24,534 nucleotides of DNA from DALYDK01 sp964477125 (lineage in GTDB: Bacteria > Patescibacteriota > Saccharimonadia > Saccharimonadales > CAIOMD01): the NCBI GenBank assembly GCA_964477125.1, contig CAYZCZ010000009.1, positions 1 to 24,534 of the forward strand, written 5' to 3'. Numbering within the stretch: position 1 is the stretch's first letter; each line of letters begins with the position of its first letter. Under the pieces are notes generated by a model. The model did no database searches and was not told the origin of the DNA. It worked only from the letters and a program-made list of their open reading frames with translations. This document shows, one piece after another, positions 13,233 through 21,278 of the stretch. A program made the translations under genes and the position numbers.

Positions 13233-14801
13233 ATGAAAGATCAAAAAGGGTTGGGGCAAAAAGGCTTTACCATTATGGAAATATTGGTAGCAAGTATTGT
13301 TTTTGCCATAATGGCAATTAGTGCGCTTAGTGCATATGTGGCCTTGCAGTCAACTGCCATTTTAGCTAAGCACAAATCTATTTCCACCGAACTTGCGACT
13401 AATCAAGTAGAGTACTTAAAGTCACTTCCATATGACAGCCTTGCGGTTGTGGGAGGAGCGATCTACCACCCATCACCATTGCCGAATACTACCACACAAG
13501 TTGTAAATGGTTATACCTATACAGTAAAGACTAGTATTAACTACGTGGATGATGCTTTTGACGGATGTGGTAGTTATCCGACCCAAGCACTAAAAGACAC
13601 CTACTGTAAAAACCAACCTGCCCCGACAGGTGCTCCTGGTACAGATTTAAATAGAGCAGATTATAAAATTGCAAATGTTAAAGTATATGGAAATAACAAT
13701 AAAAAATTTGCTGAACTAGATACCCAGGTTTCAGCAAGAGTTGCTGAAACTTCAAGTACCACAGGTGCATTAATAGTAAAAGTGGCAGATGAAGGTGGCA
13801 ATCCTATTTCTGGTGCTTCGGTACGCGTTAGAAACGTAACTATTACACCCAATGTTGACCTAACTGACAGCACAGATGCCAGTGGCTATGCCCTGTTTTA
13901 TAATTTACCACCAGACGTCAGTGGAGATTATTCTATCGAAGGTTCAAAGTCAGGATATAGTTCAGTAGCTACGGTAAATAAGACTGGTGCTTTAAACCCT
14001 ACTTTCCCTTCGCAAGCTATCTTCACCCAGCAAGCATCCACTGTTACCCTAATTATTAAACCTATGAAAACAGATAGTCTCATCCAGGAAACTACTGATA
14101 CTTCTGGGAGCCTATTGGGTGGAGTTAAAATATCATTAAAAGGTGGCTATAAAAAATACCAAGACCTAACCAATAAAGAATATTATTTCGATAACTTCAC
14201 TCCGAACGATATTAGGGGTACAGTCCCAGCTAGTGGTATTATCACTCATACAAATTTGGTCCCAGGTGAATATTATTTTTGTGGAGACAACTTGGATACT
14301 GGATGCAAAGGTTCTTCAGGTTCTCCCACCTATTATCTTGCTGCCGCAATACCTTATGTCGGCAGTAGGTCTTTTGGACCAATTAATGTTCCAGAACTCA
14401 CATCAACATCTAGTTTTATTAATTATGGTGGTGTAGATTATATGCAAAAAGCTAGACTAATACTGACTACTGATTCGCTATTCCCAAGAATAAAAACAAT
14501 GAACCCATCTTCATATAGTCTTAGCTCTGGTGGGACATTTGGATTTGACCTTGATGGTTACAACTTAAACTGTATGACGACAAGTAATTGCCCAACTTCA
14601 GTTACGTTTGTTCAGGGAGCGAATACATATACCTCAGTATGCGATGACCAATCAGGTTCGGCTGGTTACCACATGGATTGTACAGTAGACCTATCAGGTG
14701 CATCTACTGGAATGGCCGAAATTATTGTTTCTAACAATGGCCGTACACTTACAGTGCCTCAAGGATTAGGACTTTTAGGAGGCGTAAATGTTACGCCTTA
14801 A
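13233..14801 (+). CDS. large minor pilin with carboxypeptidase-regulatory-like ectodomain
   Basis: The 522 residues begin as a prepilin: KG|FTIMEILVASIVFAIMA, with cleavage after G11 and Glu+5 at residue 16. A PilV/GspI-like stalk follows (to about 110). The rest is an unusually large ectodomain: a carboxypeptidase regulatory-like beta-sandwich (about 178-250, GNPISGASVRVRN...DASGYALFYNLP), a second similar unit (about 270-390, SLLGGVKISLKGGY...THTNLVPGEYYFCG) and a C-terminal TIG/Ig-like unit (about 418-515). Eight Cys fall in four close pairs (112/125, 350/358, 447/453, 470/483), suggesting extracellular disulfides. Minor pilins are usually 150-250 residues. A pilus-tip adhesin or priming subunit is the likely role (inference). 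Confidence 0.85.
   Translation: MKDQKGLGQKGFTIMEILVASIVFAIMAISALSAYVALQSTAILAKHKSISTELATNQVEYLKSLPYDSLAVVGGAIYHPSPLPNTTTQVVNGYTYTVKTSINYVDDAFDGCGSYPTQALKDTYCKNQPAPTGAPGTDLNRADYKIANVKVYGNNNKKFAELDTQVSARVAETSSTTGALIVKVADEGGNPISGASVRVRNVTITPNVDLTDSTDASGYALFYNLPPDVSGDYSIEGSKSGYSSVATVNKTGALNPTFPSQAIFTQQASTVTLIIKPMKTDSLIQETTDTSGSLLGGVKISLKGGYKKYQDLTNKEYYFDNFTPNDIRGTVPASGIITHTNLVPGEYYFCGDNLDTGCKGSSGSPTYYLAAAIPYVGSRSFGPINVPELTSTSSFINYGGVDYMQKARLILTTDSLFPRIKTMNPSSYSLSSGGTFGFDLDGYNLNCMTTSNCPTSVTFVQGANTYTSVCDDQSGSAGYHMDCTVDLSGASTGMAEIIVSNNGRTLTVPQGLGLLGGVNVTP
14777..14801 (+). promoter_or_regulatory. start-codon hairpin and SD of the second minor pilin
   Basis: AGGCGTAA (14780-14787) and TTACGCCT (14791-14798) pair perfectly, leaving the ATG start codon (14788-14790) as the three-base loop. 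The Shine-Dalgarno AGGAGG (14777-14782) is half inside the stem. The upstream gene's TAA stop is at 14799-14801, directly after the 3' arm, so a terminating ribosome would open the hairpin. This is a clear candidate for translational coupling. Confidence 0.7.
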
Positions 14802-15387
14802 GCTTAAATCTAATGGTTTTAGCATTACGGAATTAATTTTTGTAATGATTGGCATAGGTATTATGGCTTCAATAATTTTTGTTTTCTTTAGTGGTTCTAT
14901 TAACCAGTACTACAAACTGCAAGCAGATAGCTATGCTTTTAGCGAAATATCTACCAATTCCCAAAGAATCGCTCGTGTACTAAGAGGTTCTTACACCATA
15001 ACCGACGCTCAGGCTGATACAATTACAATGTACTCATATTTTGCACCTCAAGAAACTTATACCTCTGTTATAAAGTATTATTTAAGCACTGATCAGAAAA
15101 AATTAATGGCAGATGTTCGGGCGATGACTGCTAACCCACCTATTGGCGTGCCAACTGGGCCAACTAAAACGGTCACTGTAATGAATAGTTATTACAAAGC
15201 TTCTGGTGTTAACACCTTTGAATACCTAGACCTTTCAGGTAACGTACTAACCCTACCAATAGCTGACCTAAACAACATAAAAAGTATTCGAATTCAGCTT
15301 TCTACAAAACCATATGATTCAGCATCCTCTAACGTTACAACTACTAAATTAACTGTTAATTTAAGAAATAGAAAGACTAACCTATGA
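14788..15387 (+). CDS. minor pilin (PulJ/GspJ-like prepilin)
   Basis: This is a 199-residue prepilin with signal NG|FSITELIFVMIGIGIMA, cleavage after G10 and Glu+5 at residue 15, then a hydrophobic stalk and a polar head with repeated short beta-strands. The length and the YAFSEISTNSQRIARVLRG segment after the stalk resemble GspJ/PulJ-type minor pilins, which cap the pilus tip with the I and K subunits. It overlaps the upstream minor pilin by 14 bases and has a good AGGAGG five bases before its ATG, partly hidden in a hairpin. Its own stop overlaps the next start (ATGA at 15384-15387). Confidence 0.85.
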   Translation: MLRLKLKSNGFSITELIFVMIGIGIMASIIFVFFSGSINQYYKLQADSYAFSEISTNSQRIARVLRGSYTITDAQADTITMYSYFAPQETYTSVIKYYLSTDQKKLMADVRAMTANPPIGVPTGPTKTVTVMNSYYKASGVNTFEYLDLSGNVLTLPIADLNNIKSIRIQLSTKPYDSASSNVTTTKLTVNLRNRKTNL

Positions 15388-16916
15388 CCAAAAAGCAAGA
15401 TGGCTTTGTGCTCACCTGGGTAATTAGTATAATGCTAGCTTTAAGTATTATTATTTCTGCAGCACTTAGTGTTATATATCTCAACATTGGGACTGCCATT
15501 AATAATACCTCTAGCCAATCAGCCCTAAATATTTCTGAAGCTGGTATAAACTACTATTTGTGGCATTTAAGTCATAATGCAACCGACTTTAAAGACGGTA
15601 AAACAACCCCTACAACCCCTGATACCAATTTAGGATATGGACCATACGTACATGATTATTATGATGATAACGGTATTAAAACAGGTACCTATACGCTATG
15701 GGTTAAACCTAAGGGGTTTGGTTCTACGGTAGCTACCGTTAGATCTATCGGTAGAACACTTAGCGGAACAACTACCAGGACAATTCAAGCAGATATTGGT
15801 GCGCCATCATTTTCTAAATATGGCTTGGCAGCAAATGTAGAAGTATGGTTTGGCAATGGTGAAGCAGCTAAAGGACCGGTACATTCAAACGTGGGAGTGG
15901 TCATGGATGGTACAAATGACTCGGACGTGACAGCTACAAACGCAACATACAATTCAACACTACGTAGCGGAACTCACAGTGGAGTTTGGTGCCAAACGAG
16001 TGGAACAAGTTCCAATCCCTCCTATTGTGCTAGTAGAAATAAATCTAGTTGGAGGTACCCTGTACCGAATGTAGATTTTGCTGGATTAGTTACTGACCGT
16101 TGTACATTAAAACTAAAGGCTTTTAATGACTATTCAGCTACGCAGGCGCAGGCAACGGGTACAAACCCTTGCAACAATGTACCAAACACACGAACACCTG
16201 CATATATTCCTAGGTACAGTTCAACGGGAGCCTTTAATAGCAACAATGGTTATCTTATTGAACTAAATAATAACAATACTTACAACCTATGGAAAGTTAC
16301 TAATCAGGTTTACCAGGGTGGTTCAAGCTATAGTCATCCTTATACAAACGCACTTGCCAGAACTTCTGTTGCGAACAATATAGAAATTCCACCAAGTGGA
16401 GTTATTTTTACCGAAGATAATCTTTGGGTTAGAACTAACCCTGTATTTCATGGTCGCGTTACAATTGTAGCTTCTAGACAGGCCGATGCTAATTATGCCA
16501 ATATTACTATCGCTGATGATGTTGAATATTCTACACAAAATGGTCAAGACGTAATTGGCTTAATATCTGAAAAGGATATACAAATAGCACCCTATGCTCC
16601 ACCTAAACCAACAGATTCAACAGGCTACCCCTTTAAGTTTCAAGCCGCAGCTATTGCTTCTACAGGCTCAGTAATACTGCCTTCGTCATTCTTAGGTAAA
16701 ACCTCGCCTTCATGGGGTAATTCAAGTAAAAAAATGGAGTTTTATGGGTCGATTGTTACAAATAGTACCTGGACTTGGTCCTACACTAGTGGAGTTGGTT
16801 TTGTATATAACACCACTAGCTATGACTACAACCTACTGTATGCGCCACCACCTAACTTCCCAGTTACTAGTACATATGATATTTTAAGCTGGCGCGAAGT
16901 CTTAACTACCCCCTAA
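15384..16916 (+). CDS. large PilX/GspK-like minor pilin without Glu+5
   Basis: The 510 residues start MTKKQDG|FVLTWVISIMLALS, a short leader and prepilin-like cleavage site, but position +5 of the mature protein is Trp rather than Glu. Loss of Glu+5 is characteristic of GspK and PilX-type tip subunits. NISEAGINYYLWHL follows the stalk, as in PilX_N proteins. The ectodomain is large, with four Cys (203, 215, 240, 263) and a C-terminal beta-rich region (about 325-510: GRVTIVASRQADA, DVIGLISEKDIQIAP, then a Trp-containing end, ILSWREV). That region resembles the C-terminal domain of other long PilX-like proteins. It is the third minor pilin in a row, coupled to the second by an ATGA overlap. Confidence 0.8.
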   Translation: MTKKQDGFVLTWVISIMLALSIIISAALSVIYLNIGTAINNTSSQSALNISEAGINYYLWHLSHNATDFKDGKTTPTTPDTNLGYGPYVHDYYDDNGIKTGTYTLWVKPKGFGSTVATVRSIGRTLSGTTTRTIQADIGAPSFSKYGLAANVEVWFGNGEAAKGPVHSNVGVVMDGTNDSDVTATNATYNSTLRSGTHSGVWCQTSGTSSNPSYCASRNKSSWRYPVPNVDFAGLVTDRCTLKLKAFNDYSATQAQATGTNPCNNVPNTRTPAYIPRYSSTGAFNSNNGYLIELNNNNTYNLWKVTNQVYQGGSSYSHPYTNALARTSVANNIEIPPSGVIFTEDNLWVRTNPVFHGRVTIVASRQADANYANITIADDVEYSTQNGQDVIGLISEKDIQIAPYAPPKPTDSTGYPFKFQAAAIASTGSVILPSSFLGKTSPSWGNSSKKMEFYGSIVTNSTWTWSYTSGVGFVYNTTSYDYNLLYAPPPNFPVTSTYDILSWREVLTTP

Positions 16917-16930
16917 AAATATGGTATATT
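16902..16930 (+). promoter_or_regulatory. promoter of pilM-pilN-pilO
   Basis: TTAACT (16902-16907) and TATATT (16925-16930) are 17 bases apart, and the -10 carries an extended TG-G. The -35 lies within the last codons of the PilX-like gene. GGTGGA (16951-16956) is the only ribosome-site candidate, 11 bases before the pilM ATG. Confidence 0.5.
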
Positions 16931-16967
16931 TAAAACATAAGAATCACCAGGGTGGAATATACAAAAA

Positions 16968-18029
16968 ATGAACTTAGGCAAAATATATAATGAAAAACCT
17001 CTTTTTGGGCTAGATATTGGCTCTAGCACCGTAAAGGTAATGCAAATAACCAAGCATAAGTCCAATAACCAAATAGTCGGTTATGGTGCTTGTGAATTTG
17101 ACCCGAAGTGTCTAAAAAATGGTGTAATTATTGACTTAGAGTTAATGGCTAAATCAATAAAAGGATTATTTGAGCACAATTTAATTGGCAAGATTACTAC
17201 TAGGCGGGTTGCAATGTCTTTGCCATCTTCCAAAACATATAGCCGAGTAATATCACTCCCAAGGCTTACAAAAAACGAGCTCGAAGAAGCAATTAAGCTA
17301 GAGGCCGAGCAATATATTCCCGTGCCACTGGAAGATCTATATATAGACTTCAGCCAAATTAATAATAATGGTGAAGATAATGAATACTTTTTAGTGGCAA
17401 TTCCAAAGATAATTGTTGACTCATATATGCAACTTGCAGAAATACTTGGCCTTGAAGTTGCCGTACTAGAAACATCAATGAATGCTTCGAGTAGGTTAGT
17501 ATCGCAGGCGGAGGAAATAGCCACTCCAACTCTATTTGTGGATTTTGGTTCTGTTTCGGCTGATTTAACAATATATGACAAACAGCCAATAGTGACTGGC
17601 ACCGTACCTGGCGGTGGTAATACTTTCACACAAATTATTGCAAACAAATTGGAAGTAAACGAAAGAGTAGCTACTACTATTAAGAGTAAATATGGTTTAG
17701 GGGTTAGTAAAAAGCAAAAGGAAATAACAGAAGCCTTAAAGCCAGCACTTGGATCACTATCTAAAGAAATCCGTAAAATGCTACGGTACTACGAAGATAA
17801 AACTGGTGGAAAAGGCAAAATTAGTCAAATAATTTCCTTGGGTGGTGGAGCGAATATGCCTGGTCTTAGCGACTACATAACTGCAGATTTAAGACTTGCT
17901 ACCCGCATGTGCCATCCCTGGACCCATATTACATTTGGAAAACTTCAGCCAACTAGCGAAGCAGAAAAAACTATGTACGTTACTGTGGCAGGCTTGGCTC
18001 TAATAGATTCAAAAGAGGTATGGAAGTGA
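16968..18029 (+). CDS. pilM: PilM, actin-like type IV pilus assembly protein
   Basis: PilM is a cytoplasmic actin/FtsA-like protein that binds the N-terminus of PilN and links the ATPase to the membrane complex. The 353 residues show the phosphate-1 motif FGLDIGSSTVKVMQI (13-27), the second motif TLFVDFGSVSADLTIYD, TVPGGGNTFTQ and the adenosine motif ISLGGGANMPGL. The length is normal for the family (about 350). It overlaps pilN by 10 bases. The stop is TGA, one of several showing that TGA is not reassigned to Gly in this genome. Confidence 0.95.
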   Translation: MNLGKIYNEKPLFGLDIGSSTVKVMQITKHKSNNQIVGYGACEFDPKCLKNGVIIDLELMAKSIKGLFEHNLIGKITTRRVAMSLPSSKTYSRVISLPRLTKNELEEAIKLEAEQYIPVPLEDLYIDFSQINNNGEDNEYFLVAIPKIIVDSYMQLAEILGLEVAVLETSMNASSRLVSQAEEIATPTLFVDFGSVSADLTIYDKQPIVTGTVPGGGNTFTQIIANKLEVNERVATTIKSKYGLGVSKKQKEITEALKPALGSLSKEIRKMLRYYEDKTGGKGKISQIISLGGGANMPGLSDYITADLRLATRMCHPWTHITFGKLQPTSEAEKTMYVTVAGLALIDSKEVWK

Positions 18030-18646
18030 TAAATTTATTACCATACGACTATAAGGAACAAATTATATATGGTCGGCGAAACAAAGTACTAATTAAATGG
18101 ATATTTGCTATGGCAATTGCAATGCTAGTTATAGTAGCCGTTTCAGTGGCGGGCATATTATTTATGCATAAAACTACGTCGGACTATAAAAAAACTGTCG
18201 ATATAAATAAAGAACAGTTAACTAACCAAAAGACAGAGCAAAGTTATAAAGAATTAGAAACACTGTCAAAAAACTTTAAGACCGTAACAGATATAGCCAG
18301 CCAACAACTTCTATATTCTAAGTTAATTCAAAAAATTGCTCCCTTACTACCAAGTGACACAACTATAAATGGTATAGACTTGGCTCAAGGTGAATATTCA
18401 CTAGACTTAATAGTCAATGGTCCATCAGACAAGTCTGTTACGCAAGCGTTTGTAAATATATCCTCAAAAGAAAATGGCATATTCGAAAAGGCCGATTTAC
18501 TGTCAGTAAATTGTAAATCTGGCGATGTAAACAGTAATAATACAGGTAACAGTTCCGATGAAGCTCCTTGTAAAGCAAGCATAAAGGGTCTACTGGCTAA
18601 AGACTCTAGCTTGTACTATATTAATTCTAAGCAAGGTAAGCAATAA
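18020..18646 (+). CDS. pilN: PilN, type IV pilus alignment-complex protein
   Basis: The 208 residues open with MEVINLLPYDYKEQ, the INLLP motif that binds the PilM groove. A single membrane helix (about 27-50) follows, then a coiled-coil segment (about 55-95) and a ferredoxin-like outer domain. Two Cys near the C-terminus (in SVNCKSGD and EAPCKAS) may form a disulfide. The start lies 10 bases inside pilM, and the stop overlaps the pilO start (TAATG), so the three are translationally coupled. Confidence 0.9.
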   Translation: MEVINLLPYDYKEQIIYGRRNKVLIKWIFAMAIAMLVIVAVSVAGILFMHKTTSDYKKTVDINKEQLTNQKTEQSYKELETLSKNFKTVTDIASQQLLYSKLIQKIAPLLPSDTTINGIDLAQGEYSLDLIVNGPSDKSVTQAFVNISSKENGIFEKADLLSVNCKSGDVNSNNTGNSSDEAPCKASIKGLLAKDSSLYYINSKQGKQ

Positions 18647-19293
18647 TGAACGCTAAAAGAACCTACTACCTTCTAATTGGTTTAACTGTTGTGATTCTAA
18701 TGGCTACAGTTGGAGTTCTATATTTAGCAAGTTCACTCTTATCAAAAAACTCCCAAAAACTAGTAGAGTATAAAGCTGAAAACGCAGGAATCGAACAAAG
18801 TAAGAAAATTTATAATAAAGCTGCTATTGATTTAAAAAAATATCAACCACTTAAAGCGGCTGTGGACGAGGCCTTGCCAAAAGAAAAAGACCAAGCAAAA
18901 GCAGTTAAGGAAATTTACCAGATAGCATCTGAAACAGGAATTCAAATAGAAGAGATCAAATTTACCGACTCCACCCTTGGCCAAAAAGCGAAGCCAACAA
19001 CTACTACTCCAACCGACAACAGCAGTTCATCTACTGCACCTAAGGAGTCAACTCCGGCCACACCTTCTATCACCCAGGCTAAACCTATAAAAAACATCAG
19101 TGGTGTTCTTGGAATAGAAATGACTCTTAAAATTAAGCCTAGCACAACTGGTGGCACAATTGATTACAACAAATTTATAAATTTTATAGATCAACTTAGC
19201 TTAAACAGAAGGAGTGTCCAAATTACCAACGTAACAATTGCACCGAAACTTAAATCAGCCGAATTAACAACTTTAATATTTGTAAAGCCATGA
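18646..19293 (+). CDS. pilO: PilO, type IV pilus alignment-complex protein
   Basis: The 215 residues have one membrane helix (about 7-31), a coiled coil (about 35-85) containing AVDEALPKEKDQAKAVKEI, which fits the PilO pattern, and a C-terminal ferredoxin-like domain. A Ser/Thr/Pro-rich low-complexity insertion (about 115-150) interrupts the outer part and is not usual for PilO. It forms the PilN-PilO heterodimer in the membrane. Its ATG overlaps the pilN stop by one base, and its TGA overlaps the next ATG by four bases. Confidence 0.88.
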   Translation: MNAKRTYYLLIGLTVVILMATVGVLYLASSLLSKNSQKLVEYKAENAGIEQSKKIYNKAAIDLKKYQPLKAAVDEALPKEKDQAKAVKEIYQIASETGIQIEEIKFTDSTLGQKAKPTTTTPTDNSSSSTAPKESTPATPSITQAKPIKNISGVLGIEMTLKIKPSTTGGTIDYNKFINFIDQLSLNRRSVQITNVTIAPKLKSAELTTLIFVKP

Positions 19294-19571
19294 ATTTAAA
19301 TACAGACTCATTAGTAAAATACTTAACCCCAATAAAAAGCTTTTTTAATAGATATGGAGCATATGTATATTTAACAATTATGGTGGCTATTATTAGCTTT
19401 TTGCTGATTAGAATTACTACATTGATAAACGCGGAACCAATAGAAGGTAATTCATCTAGCATTAAATCAATATCTATCGATAGTTCTACTGCTCAAAAAA
19501 TTCTAGATCTGAAAGACCAGAACGTTACAGTCAATCCCGAAAACAACAATTCTAGAACTAACCCTTTTTAG
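19290..19571 (+). CDS. 93-residue single-helix membrane protein in the pilP position
   Basis: The short N-terminal cytoplasmic part (MNLNTDSLVKYLTPIKSFF) precedes one membrane helix (about 24-44, VYLTIMVAIISFLLIRI) and a polar outer tail of about 50 residues ending NNNSRTNPF. I recognise no domain. The ATGA overlap with pilO shows co-translation with pilMNO. In other bacteria pilP follows pilO, but PilP is a lipoprotein that contacts the PilQ secretin, and there is neither a lipobox nor a secretin here. A pilus-complex accessory subunit is the likeliest reading. It ends four bases into the convergent PH-domain gene. Confidence 0.7.
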   Translation: MNLNTDSLVKYLTPIKSFFNRYGAYVYLTIMVAIISFLLIRITTLINAEPIEGNSSSIKSISIDSSTAQKILDLKDQNVTVNPENNNSRTNPF

Positions 19572-20242
19572 AAAAAGTGGGGACTTTTATCCTGTAAGTC
19601 TGCAATAATTTTTGTTTTTTCATTCTTACTACTAGCTTCATAGTGCTGAGGTCTTAAACTATTCCTATATGATCCTGCCTGACCAGTAGCTATCAAAAAA
19701 TCGTCCTTAGCATCTAGAATAATTTTGGCAATTCGGTTAGATTCCGGGCAAAAATTAAATATAAAATTAACTTGCTCGCCAGCAGTTTCTATTTTTAAAG
19801 TTCCAAAATTAAACATATTGGCAAAAAAACCTTTTTGATGGCTAGTCACATCTTCTACATTCGCCAATGAAATTTGTGATATTTTTCTATTCATAACACC
19901 CTGCTGTAAAACTTGAATTACATTTCTATCTGTAACTGTCAGTCTGGACTGCTTATAAACATACGTTGCTACAGATAGTATTATTCCCACAATTACAGTA
20001 GCAATAAGCGCAAAAATAGTCATTAAGCCATAGGCGGTCGAACTATTACTAAATACGCTTGGCAAAAGCGCACTCATAATTGCTAATGCCCCTATAAAGC
20101 ATACAAACGCTGAAATATAAATTATGATAATACCAAAAGGATGTTGGTAGGCAATGCTAAGAATATGCTCATCAGGTTCAATATTGTCCATAGTTCGAAC
20201 CGATTCTTTGTCTAAATTGTGCCTTAAGATGAGCCTCTCCAT
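19568..20242 (-). CDS. membrane protein with bacterial PH (YdbS-like) domain
   Basis: I start this protein at MERLILRHNLDKES (224 residues). The open frame reaches 20299, but the extra 19 residues would overlap ruvB, and a near-perfect extended -10 lies just before the chosen ATG. There are two membrane helices (HPFGIIIIYISAFVCFIGAL and AYGLMTIFALIATVIVGIIL). A PH-like beta domain follows: SRLTVTDRNVIQV, RKISQISLANVEDVTSHQKG and FGTLKIETAGEQ, the pattern of bPH2/YdbS proteins. The C-terminal tail is charged. The function is unknown; some relatives act in envelope stress. An alternative start is MDNIEPDEHIL, 17 residues later. Confidence 0.78.
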   Translation of the reverse strand: MERLILRHNLDKESVRTMDNIEPDEHILSIAYQHPFGIIIIYISAFVCFIGALAIMSALLPSVFSNSSTAYGLMTIFALIATVIVGIILSVATYVYKQSRLTVTDRNVIQVLQQGVMNRKISQISLANVEDVTSHQKGFFANMFNFGTLKIETAGEQVNFIFNFCPESNRIAKIILDAKDDFLIATGQAGSYRNSLRPQHYEASSKNEKTKIIADLQDKSPHFF

Positions 20243-20251
20243 AATAGAGTC

Positions 20252-20260
20252 ATTATAACA
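20252..20260 (-). promoter_or_regulatory. extended -10 promoter of the PH-domain gene
   Basis: On the minus strand TG-T-TATAAT is a perfect extended -10, located at the ruvB stop codon and nine bases before the ATG at 20242. The leader would be only two or three bases. It allows expression of the PH-domain gene independently of the comEC-ruvB operon. Confidence 0.55.
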
Positions 20261-21278
20261 ATTGGTTGTCGGCAGTAGTACTAGGCTTTTTTTTACCAAA
20301 ATGCTCGTAAGCTTTTTTTGTGGCCTTTCTACCCCTGGGAGTTCGTTCTAGCATGCCAATTTGTAACAAATATGGCTCATAAAAATCCTCTATTGTTGAC
20401 CGTTCATCAGAAAGGAGGGCGGCAAGCGTTTCCACCCCAACTGGCCCCCCACTATGATTATCAATAATAGCCGTTAAGAGCAACCTATCACCCTGATCAA
20501 GACCTAATTCATCTACCTCTAGCATTTCTAAGGCATTTTTCGTATGACTAACGTCAATTATTCCATCACCATTCACATCCGCATAATCCCTTACCCGCCT
20601 CAGTAAACGATTGGCAATTCTGGGAGTTAGCCTTGCTCTAGTAGAAATAATATCTGCTGATGGTTTATCAATTTCAACCGCTAGAATATCGGCAGATCTA
20701 CTAACAATTTGTGATATTTCTTGGGGCTTATAAAATTCTAACCTATGGACCATACCAAACCTATCTCTGAGAGGAGCAGCTAAAGCACCTGTCCTAGTAG
20801 TAGCGCCAATTATTGTAAACTTTGGCAAATCTAATCGTAAGCTTCGGGCACTAGGGCCTTTTCCTAGCATTATATCTAGTTTGTAATCTTCCATAGCACT
20901 ATAAAGTACTTCTTCTACGGACCTATGTAACCTATGTATTTCATCAATAAATAAAATATCACCATCTTGCAAATTAGTAAGTAGACTGGCAAGGTCACCA
21001 GAGCGTTCTATTGCCGGACCACTAGTAATGCGAATTTGAGCCCCCATTTCATTAGCAATAACACTGGCCATTGTTGTTTTCCCTAAGCCTGGAGGACCAT
21101 ATAACAATACATGATCGATAGGTTCATCCCTTTTTTTAGCTGCCGTAATAGCAAGTTGCAAGTTCTTCTTTAAGTTTTCTTGGCCAATATATTCAACAAA
21201 ATTTTTAGGTCGAAGAGAATTTTCATTAGAAACCTCAATTTCATCTTGCGGGCCTGGATTAACTATCCGCTCAATCAT
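20253..21278 (-). CDS. ruvB: Holliday junction branch migration motor RuvB
   Basis: RuvB is the AAA+ hexamer that drives branch migration with RuvA. The 341 residues show Walker A GPPGLGKT (61-68), Walker B DILFIDEIHRL (107-117), sensor 1 GATTRTG, the APLRDRFG Arg-containing segment, and the C-terminal winged helix with RTPRGRKATKKAYEHFG. The length is standard. It overlaps the ruvA stop by four bases (ATGA at 21275-21278). It is the last gene of comEC-yebC-ruvC-ruvA-ruvB. Confidence 0.98.
   Translation of the reverse strand: MIERIVNPGPQDEIEVSNENSLRPKNFVEYIGQENLKKNLQLAITAAKKRDEPIDHVLLYGPPGLGKTTMASVIANEMGAQIRITSGPAIERSGDLASLLTNLQDGDILFIDEIHRLHRSVEEVLYSAMEDYKLDIMLGKGPSARSLRLDLPKFTIIGATTRTGALAAPLRDRFGMVHRLEFYKPQEISQIVSRSADILAVEIDKPSADIISTRARLTPRIANRLLRRVRDYADVNGDGIIDVSHTKNALEMLEVDELGLDQGDRLLLTAIIDNHSGGPVGVETLAALLSDERSTIEDFYEPYLLQIGMLERTPRGRKATKKAYEHFGKKKPSTTADNQLL

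Noticed and set aside
16968..18029. TGA read as glycine (SR1/Gracilibacteria code)
   Set aside because: Genes such as pilM, pilO and the second minor pilin end at TGA at the expected family length with overlapping downstream starts, so TGA acts as a stop.
19562..19582. Bidirectional terminator between the 93-residue gene and the PH-domain gene
   Set aside because: CCCTTTTT and AAAAAGTGGG can pair only with a two-base bulge and a tiny loop, and no clean T run follows on either strand.
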